Below, in pieces: positions 1 to 6,787 of a stretch of DNA of 64,000 bases; position 1 is the stretch's first letter, and the number at the start of each line of letters is the position of its first letter. Made by a program: the position numbers and the translations under genes. The notes under the pieces were generated by a model. The model searched no databases and was not told the origin of the DNA. It worked only from the letters and a program-made list of their open reading frames with translations. Source of the stretch: Parafrankia elaeagni. GTDB taxonomy: Bacteria; Actinomycetota; Actinomycetes; Frankiales; Frankiaceae. The stretch lies in NCBI RefSeq assembly GCF_000374165.1, contig NZ_KB893720.1, positions 1 through 64,000 on the forward strand, given 5' to 3'.

Positions 1-78
1 GTGGTGGCGGTGGCGGCGGTGGCGGTGGCGGTGGCGGCGGTGGCGGTGGCGGCGGTGGCGGCGGTGGCGGTGGCGGGC
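1..78. repeat. GGTGGC/GGCGGT low-complexity tract
   Basis: About 78 bp made only of GTGGCG and GCGGTG units at the very left edge. On the minus strand it could encode a proline run, on the plus strand a glycine or Val/Ala run. It may be the end of a gene lying outside the window, but no domain can be seen, so I call only the repeat. Confidence 0.7.
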
Positions 79-377
79 TGCCAGCCGCGGCGCCGGCAGT
101 GCTCTCGGCCGTCCCGGGAACGCCTTACTACACCGGATGATCACAGGTGTCCGGCCGGTGGCCCTCCGTCCTGCTCGGCGGAAGGGTCACCGGCCGCGGC
201 CCGGCGTCCAGGGTCAGCTGGTGGCTCGACGACGGCGCCGGCAGGTCGGCGGGGAAGCCGCACTGCCCAACGCGCGACCGAGGACCTCGCTCAGCGCCGC
301 CGAGGTCTCCCGCGCCGGCTTGCCGGCGGACATGCGCAGCATCACCACAAGCTGCAGCGCGTGCAGCAGGAGCAGGG

Positions 378-610
378 CTGTCGATCCTGCTGTTCATCAC
401 CGCCTGGAACGACTACCTGTGGCCGGCACTGGTGCTGCCGCGGGCGAACTCGGTGGTGCAGCTGGGCATCCGGGGGTTCCTCCGCGCGGAGGGTGCTGCC
501 TGGGGCGCGATCATGCGGCCTCCGGGCTCGCCTGCCTGCCCGTCTTCGCGATCTGTCTGGTCATGCAGCGACAGGTCGTCGACGCCTTCATCCGTTCCGG
601 GCTGTGCTGA
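378..610 (+). pseudogene. Sugar ABC transporter permease remnant (MalG/UgpE type)
   Basis: Only the last roughly 75 residues of a carbohydrate ABC permease can be read. The segment SILLFITAWNDYLWPALVLP is typical of the family, with the last membrane segment and the tail RQVVDAFIRSG behind it. The frame breaks after the codons for AIM near 515; the rest (AASGLACLPVFAICLVMQRQ) continues in another frame and stops at 608-610, consistent with loss of one G. The N-terminal two-thirds, including the EAA loop, is absent. No ATPase or binding-protein gene is nearby. It is a dead fragment, unless the frameshift is a sequencing error, which would still leave the gene truncated. Confidence 0.7.
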
Positions 611-797
611 CCGTGGCGGACAGCAGAGACGGCGGAGCGGCGAACAGTGTACCGGCGCCGTTGGGTGACAACACCAGCCGCTTATCCGGCGAAAAACGTC
701 CTATGACCGGCCCTGACCCGCGCGGAAAGTAAACACATTCGCCACGAATGCCCGACACCGACCTTCGTGTTACCGTCGTTTTGACGGCAGCAAACAA

Positions 798-2711
798 GTG
801 ATCGGTCCGACAGGACGGCGGGCGCGCGGCGCGATGGCGTATCGGCAGTTATTCGAGCAGCCAGGTCGGGAGCCGGAGGGCATCCGGCTCCGCGGTCTGC
901 TGCCGGTCCTGCCGGAGCACGGTCCCGGGCACGACTGCGCACCGCGCGACATCGTTCGGCAGTCCTGGGCACGCGCCCGCGACTACGCGGTACCTCCCGT
1001 GCTCGCAGATGCCCGGTATGTCGAGGTCGAGACGGACTCCCCGTTCGTCCGGGTCGCCCGGCCGGTGCTGAGCGCGGCCGTCGAACGGCTGACCGGGGTC
1101 GCGGTCATCGGGATGCTCGCCGACGCGGACGGCCTCCTGCTCTTCCATGCCGGCGGCGATCGCACCTTCGAGCGCAGCGCGATGGAAAGCGGGCCGATCG
1201 TCCCCGGATTCGATTTCTCGGAAGCGATCATCGGCACGAACGGGATTGGCACCGCGCTGACCCTCGGCCACCCGGTTCTGATCGATTCCTGGGAGCACTT
1301 CGCGGTGGGTGGCAAGTCATATTCGTGCGGTGCCGCTCCCGTCCACGGCCCTGGTTTCGGCTCCATCGTCGGCCTGGTCAACTTCACCTGTGCCGCGCAG
1401 GACACGAGCCCGCTCCTGCTGGCCATGGCGTCCACCGTCGCCGCACAGATCGAACGTGAGCTGATGGTCACGGACCTCGCCGACCTGGCGAACACCTGCC
1501 GATCCAGCGACCCGACAGCGCTGCGGGCGCTGGTGGTCGCCGAGCGACGCCGGCACGTACTGCGGGGACGCCTCAGCCAGGCCGCGATCCGCGCGGCGAC
1601 CACCGACGTCCGCTGCCTGCTGAGCCAGGTGATGGGCGCGGTCACCCAGCTGCTGCCGGTAGAGGCGGTGTGGGTGCTGCGCCGCCAGGAGTCGGGAACA
1701 CTGCGGGTCGTGGCCACCTGGGGCGACGTCGCCGCCGGCGCCCTCGGTGAGCCGTTACCGGCCGACATCGCCGACTCCGTCCTGAGCTCCGCCCACGGCT
1801 GCGGCACCTCCGCGCACGCCGGGCGGTCATGGCCACTCCCCGGACACCGGCACCCCTCCGGATCCTGGCTCGCCGCCGCACCGGCCGCCGGCCCGACGCC
1901 GCAGCCCGACGCCGTCTTCGGGCCCGGACCACCCATCCAGCCGACCTCCACCTCCGCGCTCCCCCCCGCACCGGTGCGCACCGCCACACCCGGCTCTCCC
2001 GGTGCGGTTCCACCTCCCGGCGGGCCGGCGCCCTCCGCGGCAACAGGCAGCTGCCTGATCGTCGCCGCCCTGGCCACCAGACCCGACGAGGCCACCTACG
2101 ACCTGCTCGCCGAGATCGCCACTGCGTGTGACACCGCTGCCAGTTTCGAGGAGATCAGGCGCCAGGCGACCAGCGACTGCCTCACCGGCCTGCCGAACCG
2201 GCGCCGCTTCCTCGAACTGGCGCAGGCCAGGCTCCGGCAGTGCCGGTGGAACGGCCGGCCCTTCGCCGTACTCATGATCGACATCGACCGCTTCAAGCAG
2301 GTCAACGACACCTTTGGCCATGCCACCGGCGACGAGGTGCTCGCCGCCGTCGCCGGTGGCATCCGCGCCACCCTGCGGGCCGGCGACATCGTCGGCCGGA
2401 TCGGCGGCGAGGAGATCGCCGTGATCACCGACTACGACCCCCCCGATCTGGCCGAGCGCCTCCGCCAGACCATCGCCGCACTCGCGTTCCGCACCGCACG
2501 CGGTACGCTGGAGGTGACCGTCAGCGTCGGCACCGCTCAGCTCGCCCCCGTCGACACCACCCTCGCGGACGTCCTCGACCGCGCCGACGGCGCTCTCTAC
2601 GCAGCCAAGAACTCGGGTCGCAACCGCGTGGTCGATGCCCCCCACCCCACCTCCTGCGCCAACCTCCCCCGCGCCCAGACCTCCCTCTCAACGGGGGGTT
2701 CGGTACGATGA
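798..2711 (+). CDS. GAF-GGDEF diguanylate cyclase
   Basis: 637 residues from a GTG; an in-frame ATG at 834 is an alternative, and neither has a clear ribosome binding site. Residues about 60-225 form a GAF-like sensor of the type at the front of AcoR-like activators (GTNGIGTALTLGHPVLIDSW). A second, poorer GAF-like segment follows near 290-350, then a Pro/Ala-rich linker of about 60 residues. The C-terminal 180 residues are a GGDEF domain: DCLTGLPNRRRF, DIDRFKQVND, then RIGGEEI near residue 535. The signature has the catalytic form, and RAGD five residues before it matches the product-inhibition I-site. It probably makes cyclic di-GMP in the cytoplasm in response to an unknown ligand. No EAL domain is present. 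Confidence 0.88.
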   Translation: MIGPTGRRARGAMAYRQLFEQPGREPEGIRLRGLLPVLPEHGPGHDCAPRDIVRQSWARARDYAVPPVLADARYVEVETDSPFVRVARPVLSAAVERLTGVAVIGMLADADGLLLFHAGGDRTFERSAMESGPIVPGFDFSEAIIGTNGIGTALTLGHPVLIDSWEHFAVGGKSYSCGAAPVHGPGFGSIVGLVNFTCAAQDTSPLLLAMASTVAAQIERELMVTDLADLANTCRSSDPTALRALVVAERRRHVLRGRLSQAAIRAATTDVRCLLSQVMGAVTQLLPVEAVWVLRRQESGTLRVVATWGDVAAGALGEPLPADIADSVLSSAHGCGTSAHAGRSWPLPGHRHPSGSWLAAAPAAGPTPQPDAVFGPGPPIQPTSTSALPPAPVRTATPGSPGAVPPPGGPAPSAATGSCLIVAALATRPDEATYDLLAEIATACDTAASFEEIRRQATSDCLTGLPNRRRFLELAQARLRQCRWNGRPFAVLMIDIDRFKQVNDTFGHATGDEVLAAVAGGIRATLRAGDIVGRIGGEEIAVITDYDPPDLAERLRQTIAALAFRTARGTLEVTVSVGTAQLAPVDTTLADVLDRADGALYAAKNSGRNRVVDAPHPTSCANLPRAQTSLSTGGSVR

Positions 2712-2720
2712 CTCCCAGCA

Positions 2721-2793
2721 GGGCCGTTAGCTCAATTGGCAGAGCAACCGGCTTTTAACCGGTGAGTTCAGGGTTCGAGTCCCTGACGGCCCA
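2721..2793 (+). tRNA. tRNA-Lys(UUU)
   Basis: A full cloverleaf can be folded. Acceptor arms are GGGCCGT (2721-2727) and ACGGCCC (2786-2792), with discriminator A at 2793. The anticodon stem is ACCGG/CCGGT around loop CTTTTAA, putting anticodon TTT at 2754-2756. The T arm contains GGTTCGAGTCC. CCA is not encoded. The gene ends 10 bp after the diguanylate cyclase stop. Its 3' half is repeated at 5001-5046. Confidence 0.97.
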
Positions 2794-2795
2794 CG
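2750..2795 (+). repeat. Putative attachment-site repeat, copy 1 (3' half of tRNA-Lys)
   Basis: 46 bp from the anticodon stem to just past the tRNA end recur at 5001-5046 with one mismatch (T2784 versus C5035). Weaker similarity (gaggcagt..ctgca) continues for about 25 bp beyond. A direct repeat of a tRNA 3' half is the usual trace of tyrosine-recombinase integration. No integrase or xis gene remains between the copies. Confidence 0.75.
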
Positions 2796-3009
2796 TCAAG
2801 AGGCAGTACCTGCACCTATTTTCATGATTTTCCGGGATTCTTTTCCTGACGTTTTCTGGGCTCTTGACAGCTCGCGGACGCGCACGACGCTGTGAATCTC
2901 CGCGAGGTTCCTGCACGAGGTCCCGGCCAGCCGTCCACAGGCTGGCCCGGGTCCTAAACATTGTTATAAGTCACCTCCGGAGGCTCTGCCTCCGGCCGTA
3001 CACTCTGCA

Positions 3010-3336
3010 CTGCCACGGCCGACCCGACCGCGGCCCCACTCCGAAGGTGAGATCCCCATCGGTACATCCCCGACATCCCTGTTCTCCGCACCGGAGGCGG
3101 CACAGACCCGGCCGGGCCAGGCCCCGCCCCCGCTGACGTGCGACCTCTTCCGTGCACCCGACTTCGGGGACTTCGACCCCGACGTCCTCGACGCCACAGA
3201 CCTCGAACCCCCGACCCACGAGGCACCCGCCCCGCAGCGGTCGACCTCGCAGGCATCCCGCCGTCCACCCCACCCCGGTGGGCGTGGTTCGTCGCCGCGG
3301 CCGCAGACCTACAACCGCCGGGCCTACAACCGATAG
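3010..3336 (+). pseudogene. Small proline-rich reading frame with APDFG motif, copy 1
   Basis: This plus-strand frame ends at TAG 3334-3336 and has no ATG or GTG start in the visible frame, so it may be decayed or use CTG at 3010. It reads SLFSAPEAAQTRPGQAPPPL, then LFRAPDFGDFDPDVLDATDL, then EPPTHEAP. The frame ending at 5538 has the same order of elements (PFSEPEAAQ, APPLTNALFQAPDFG, PDAPDTPDAF, PEPAEH). Both sit 250-300 bp downstream of a tRNA-Lys 3' end. I recognise no domain. The shared protein-level pattern suggests it was once coding and belonged to related integrated elements. Confidence 0.4.
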
Positions 3337-3493
3337 ACCCCGCCACGGAACGCCGAACGTCCGCGCGGGCATCCGCCGCATCCGACCCGACACAGCTCTC
3401 GCATCCTGAGCGTGCATCGTCCAGCCCGAAAACCGGGCGGCCTACCAGCACTCCTCGGACAGACCTGGGCGCCCCACTGCGTACCCCGATCGG

Positions 3494-4276
3494 ATGATGA
3501 CGATCGGCGTGGACCTGGCGGCGGAGCCGAAGAAGACGGCCCTCGCCCGGATCGACTGGTCGTCAGGCTCAGCAACGGTGCGCGATGTCCACCTCGACAC
3601 CACCGACAGCACGATCGTCGAGGCGGTCACGAAAGCGGACAAGGTCGGTATCGACTGCCCGTTCGGCTGGCCCGAAGCCTTCGTCGCCTTCATCACCGCC
3701 CACCAGCGCGGGAACGTGGACGTCCCCCAGGGGCTCACGGGTCTGCAGTGGCGGCGCGCCCTGGCGTACCGGGTCACCGACCAGCGGGTGCGGGCAGAAA
3801 CAGGGCTACGGCCCCTCAGCGTCGCAGCAGACCGGATCGCGCACACGGCCATGCGCTGCGCGGGACTCCTGGCAGCACTCGCAGGCCAGGGCCTACCCGT
3901 GGACCGCGCCGGTGCCGGCGTGGTCGTCGAGGTGTACCCGGCCGCCTCCCTCGCCGGATGGGGGCTGCCGCGCCTCGGCTACAAGACCAGGGACAACACC
4001 GCCACCCTCGCAACGCTGGTCGACGCTCTCCTCGACGCGGCGCCGTGGCTTGACCTCGGCGCCCACGCGGATCTCTGCCGCCGATCCGACGACGCGTTCG
4101 ACGCCACGATCGCCGCACTGACCGCCCGTGCCGCAGCCCTGGGCCACACCGCCCTCCCCGGACCGGACGACACCAGCGCCGCGGAACGGGAAGGGTGGAT
4201 AGCCCTGCCGACCAGCCCGCTGTCCTCCCTCGTGCTCGACCGCAGCCCGAGACCAGCCGAGCACTCCGGGTACTGA
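3494..4276 (+). CDS. DUF429 family protein
   Basis: 260 residues starting at tandem ATGs (3494, 3497). The opening MMTIGVDLAAEPKKTA and the later VGIDCPFGWPEAF are the conserved acidic strands of the DUF429 family, predicted to have an RNase H-like fold; VVVEVYPAASL and RRSDDAFDATIAAL are further family blocks. Biochemical function is unknown. It lies between the two tRNA-Lys ends, so it is probably cargo of an integrated element. The 58-residue reading frame at 4293-4469 converges on it with a 16-bp gap. No partner gene with a recognisable function adjoins it. Confidence 0.8.
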   Translation: MMTIGVDLAAEPKKTALARIDWSSGSATVRDVHLDTTDSTIVEAVTKADKVGIDCPFGWPEAFVAFITAHQRGNVDVPQGLTGLQWRRALAYRVTDQRVRAETGLRPLSVAADRIAHTAMRCAGLLAALAGQGLPVDRAGAGVVVEVYPAASLAGWGLPRLGYKTRDNTATLATLVDALLDAAPWLDLGAHADLCRRSDDAFDATIAALTARAAALGHTALPGPDDTSAAEREGWIALPTSPLSSLVLDRSPRPAEHSGY

Positions 4277-4292
4277 ACTTTAATGCGTGGAG

Positions 4293-4469
4293 TCATGTTG
4301 ACCACAGCTCCTCCCAGGCCAGGCCGGTTTCGGCGAGGAATCCCAACAGCGGCGCGGGTCGGTACTGCAGCCGTTTCAGTCCGTGCTTGACCGTCTGGTG
4401 GACCTCGTCGAGGGTGCGGGCTGCCAGGCCGAACCCCTCGGCATCGGTCACAGTCGGACGCACGGCCAT
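4293..4469 (-). CDS. Small hypothetical protein (58 aa), possibly HicB-like
   Basis: Short minus-strand gene starting MAVRPTVTDAEGFGLAARTL and ending with TGA at 4293-4295. A good ribosome binding site (GAGGAG, 7 bp before the ATG) supports this start. The stretch TLDEVHQTVKHGLKRL resembles the helix of HicB-type antitoxins, where a T-L-(D/E)-E block precedes an amphipathic helix, but the protein is too short for a confident match and no HicA-like toxin is visible. It lies in the tRNA-bounded segment. Codons just upstream (TTG, CGA, AGT) are less GC-biased than elsewhere, consistent with transfer. Confidence 0.45.
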   Translation of the reverse strand: MAVRPTVTDAEGFGLAARTLDEVHQTVKHGLKRLQYRPAPLLGFLAETGLAWEELWST

Positions 4470-5000
4470 CGCGCATCTCCTCATCGAGTCGCTTTCGCAG
4501 GTTTCTCGTGAGGATCACGCGGTGGTCGCTCTGCGTGTCAACGGACCACCACTCCGGCAAGTCACTAGACAATCGCAATCCGTACACCACATCCCTGGAC
4601 TCCACTTACGGTGGGTCCAGGCTTCACGCCCCTGATGGTCGAGGCAGCGCGGCCATGCCGGCACCGCCCCTGCGACAGGCGGTCCGTCGATCAGACGTGG
4701 TGAAGATCGCCGACCGGTGGACCTATCTATACCTGGCCGGCATCAGGGGCGCGGTAGTAGGCTTGAAGGCGCTCGATGGCTGCCGGAGATCCACAGCCGT
4801 CCCAGTCATCAGCCGGCCCAGTCACCAGCCGTCCCAGTCATCGGCCGGCCCAAGCATCGGCCCGGTGTGCACATCGTGAACCCGGACGGCGAACCACCAC
4901 CCGGCAGCCGCCGGCACCCCGCGACACACAGAGTGCCCGTGACCTGCACAGACACACACCTGGCGGCACCATGCGACACTAGCCGACAGGCTGACCTACG
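4470..5000. other. Gene-poor segment inside the tRNA-bounded island
   Basis: About 530 bp with no gene I can support. A minus-strand frame opening at 4605 (MESRDVVYGLRLSSDLPEWW) looks protein-like for about 50 residues, then runs out of frame against the 58-aa gene, so it may be a broken upstream partner. Imperfect tandem units of CAGCCGTCCCAGTCATCAGC type occupy 4796-4860. The segment ends at the tRNA-Lys fragment. Confidence 0.5.
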
Positions 5001-5046
5001 GGCTTTTAACCGGTGAGTTCAGGGTTCGAGTCCCCGACGGCCCACG
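5001..5046 (+). repeat. Putative attachment-site repeat, copy 2 (tRNA-Lys 3' half only)
   Basis: Matches 2750-2795 at 45 of 46 positions but lacks the 5' half of the tRNA, so it cannot make a functional tRNA. It marks the far end of a 2.25-kb segment bounded by the tRNA. An APDFG-type reading frame follows it as it follows copy 1, which suggests two related elements inserted side by side. Confidence 0.75.
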
Positions 5047-5220
5047 GCGAGAGGCAGTTTCTGCATATTCGCGGCGGCTTTCAGTGGTCTTCTCTGTAGG
5101 CCTCGGAGATCGTTGCCAACATCTCCGCAACACCCCGCCCCCGTCCCTGGCGGCTACCATCGATTTCCATCGCGCATTGGTCAGCAGGTCGGATTTTTCT
5201 GCAGGAAACGACCTCCAGCC

Positions 5221-5538
5221 ATGACTGCACAAACAAGGGATTGCCTGACAGCGATCCGCACCGACAGGAGAAATCTCATCGCTATTCCCACTACGACCCC
5301 CTTCTCCGAACCGGAAGCAGCGCAGCCGCTGCCGCACCGGACAGCGCCGCCCCTCACGAACGCGCTCTTCCAGGCACCGGACTTCGGCCCGTCCCAGCCC
5401 GACGCGCCCGACACGCCTGACGCATTCGACGTGACGAGCCCCGAACCCGCGGAACACCGCCCATACCGCCGCACCACCCGGCCCGCCCCCGCGGCTACTC
5501 GCCGCCGGCCGCCCCAGCGCCACCCCCGGCAGCCCTAA
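5221..5538 (+). CDS. Small proline-rich hypothetical protein with APDFG motif, copy 2
   Basis: 105 residues from ATG 5221; an in-frame ATG at 5113 would add 36 residues of unconvincing sequence, and an internal AGGAG at about 5270 could mark a still later start. The middle carries PPLTNALFQAPDFG and PDAPDTPDAFDVTSPEP, matching the frame that ends at 3336. The tail is basic and Pro/Arg-rich. No domain, signal peptide or membrane segment is visible. Conservation of the same motifs in two diverged copies is the main evidence that it is coding. Function unknown; it is associated with tRNA-Lys-linked inserts. Confidence 0.45.
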   Translation: MTAQTRDCLTAIRTDRRNLIAIPTTTPFSEPEAAQPLPHRTAPPLTNALFQAPDFGPSQPDAPDTPDAFDVTSPEPAEHRPYRRTTRPAPAATRRRPPQRHPRQP

Positions 5539-5619
5539 CCGGCTCAGCCCGGCCGCTCCCCCTGGAGCGGAAGCGCGCCGGTGTCCGCTCCCGTCCGCTG
5601 GCCGGGCAGTGCGTGGGTG

Positions 5620-5986
5620 AGGCCTCCCCCAGTGGCACGAACCATGATGCGCAGGCACGGCACCCGACGGCGGAGGGCTCCTCTGCCGGAAGATCCAGCC
5701 GGGTTCCGCAGTCGCATACCCATCCGACCACCCTCGCCGGCCCACCGAGGGCGAGGGCGTGGTCAGACACGTCCCGGGTGACACCGGCACCGGCACCGAC
5801 GAAGGCCGAGCGGCCGACGGTGGTCCCGCAGACGATCGTGCTGTTGACGCCAAGCGCGGTGTTCTCCCTGATCAGGGTCGGGCTGAACGCGCCGCTGCGG
5901 TCGATCGTGGCGCGCGGTGTCAGGACGTTCGCGAAGACCGCCGAAGGCCCACAGAAGACCCAGTCCTCCAGCGTCACACCGTCATA
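5620..5986 (-). pseudogene. Hexapeptide-repeat N-acetyltransferase remnant (WlbB/WbpD type)
   Basis: The C-terminal half of a left-handed beta-helix acetyltransferase can be read on the minus strand: AYDGVTLEDWVFCGPSAVFA, then ENTALGVNSTIVCG, AFVGAGAGVTRDV and GWVCDCGTRL. These match UDP-2-acetamido-3-amino-dideoxyuronate N-acetyltransferases, which act in surface-polysaccharide sugar synthesis. The first coils expected before AYDGV are replaced by unrelated sequence, although the frame stays open upstream to 6364. No other sugar-nucleotide gene is near. I read it as a truncated, probably non-functional copy. Confidence 0.65.
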
Positions 5987-6232
5987 GGCGGTCGACGACA
6001 GCGCCAGGCCCTGCGCCATGGCGGAGTGCCACCCGGGCTGGACACCGTGACGGGAGACGGCGACCGGGTACTGCCAGCCGCCGACGGCGTCCTGAGTGTC
6101 CGCGAGCGGATTCCCATCGTTCACCGTGGACACGGCGCCGCCCAGGCGGCGGACCGGACCAGCGCACCCGCCAGGTAGGCGGCCCATGACGACGCGGAAA
6201 TGACAGTTATCGCTGCCATCACCCACCGCGAC

Positions 6233-6268
6233 ATGACTATTTAAAGTCATATGAATACTTAAAGTGAT
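6233..6268. promoter_or_regulatory. Tandem AT-rich operator-like palindromes
   Basis: Two abutting 18-mers: ATGACTATTTAAAGTCAT (6233-6250, a perfect palindrome) and ATGAATACTTAAAGTGAT (6251-6268, imperfect). Their AT content stands out sharply from the surroundings. The ACTTTAAAGT-like core resembles sites bound by small winged-helix dimers such as HxlR or MarR proteins, but no such regulator gene is adjacent. The promoter it served may have been lost with the decayed genes around it. Confidence 0.5.
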
Positions 6269-6300
6269 GCGAACGGGGAGTGGTCCGTCCCGGGGCCGAG

Positions 6301-6333
6301 GTGCCGTCGCGGTAACCGTTACCGCGACGGCAC
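6301..6333. terminator. Strong inverted repeat, probable bidirectional terminator
   Basis: Arms GTGCCGTCGCGGTAAC (6301-6316) and GTTACCGCGACGGCAC (6318-6333) are fully complementary around one central C. The structure lies 35 bp beyond the stop of the minus-strand lipoprotein gene. There is no U tract, as is common for actinobacterial terminators. Confidence 0.65.
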
Positions 6334-6368
6334 TCCGGGAGTCCGTTCTCGTACCGAGGTCCATACGG

Positions 6369-6773
6369 TCAGGTGCAGCGGTCCACCAGCGCCCGGGCGG
6401 TGGTTGTCACCTCCGTCCGGAGAGCGGGGTCGTAGGTCCCGGCATCGATGCGCAGGCGGAGGAAGCCGACCGCCGTGGTGACCCGTTCGAGGTCATCGGT
6501 GTACTCCCCGGCGGCACCGATCCGGCCGTAGAGCTTCTCCTGGGGCGGGGTGAGGTCACGGGCGAGTGCCTTGATCTCGGCCGGTGCATCGGCGTCAGCT
6601 TCGGCCAGCCGCAGGGTCTCGATCAGGTCCGGGGCCAGCGTCTCGCACACGCCGGGAGCGAACGAGCCGGCCTCGGGCAGTGACGGCGGGCCGTCCCCGC
6701 CGCAGGCCGCCGCCACACTGACGATGACGGCGGCGGCCAGGGTGGTCGAGGCGGCACGCAGGAGTCTGGTCAT
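6369..6773 (-). CDS. Small putative lipoprotein
   Basis: 134 residues. The N-terminus MTRLLRAASTTLAAAVIVSV followed by AAACGG is a lipoprotein signal with a lipobox cysteine at residue 24, so the mature protein should be anchored outside the membrane. The mature part is mostly helical and acidic, with one cysteine late (VDRCT). I recognise no family. It lies 14 bp downstream of the DUF4331 gene on the same strand and probably shares its transcript, ending at the inverted repeat 6301-6333. Confidence 0.75.
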   Translation of the reverse strand: MTRLLRAASTTLAAAVIVSVAAACGGDGPPSLPEAGSFAPGVCETLAPDLIETLRLAEADADAPAEIKALARDLTPPQEKLYGRIGAAGEYTDDLERVTTAVGFLRLRIDAGTYDPALRTEVTTTARALVDRCT

Positions 6774-6787
6774 GGCGACCCCGCCTG

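Larger units (their letters stand above)
5987..6368. other. Non-coding stretch with paired palindromes
   Basis: About 380 bp between the acetyltransferase remnant and the lipoprotein gene. It holds two tandem 18-bp AT-rich palindromes (6233-6268) and a 33-bp inverted repeat (6301-6333), both listed separately. I see no supported gene here. Confidence 0.6.

Noticed and set aside
1-732. 243-codon plus-strand frame from the window edge
   Set aside because: It is a Val/Ala run from the GGTGGC repeat followed by Arg-rich sequence; the only recognisable protein (permease remnant) is in other frames.
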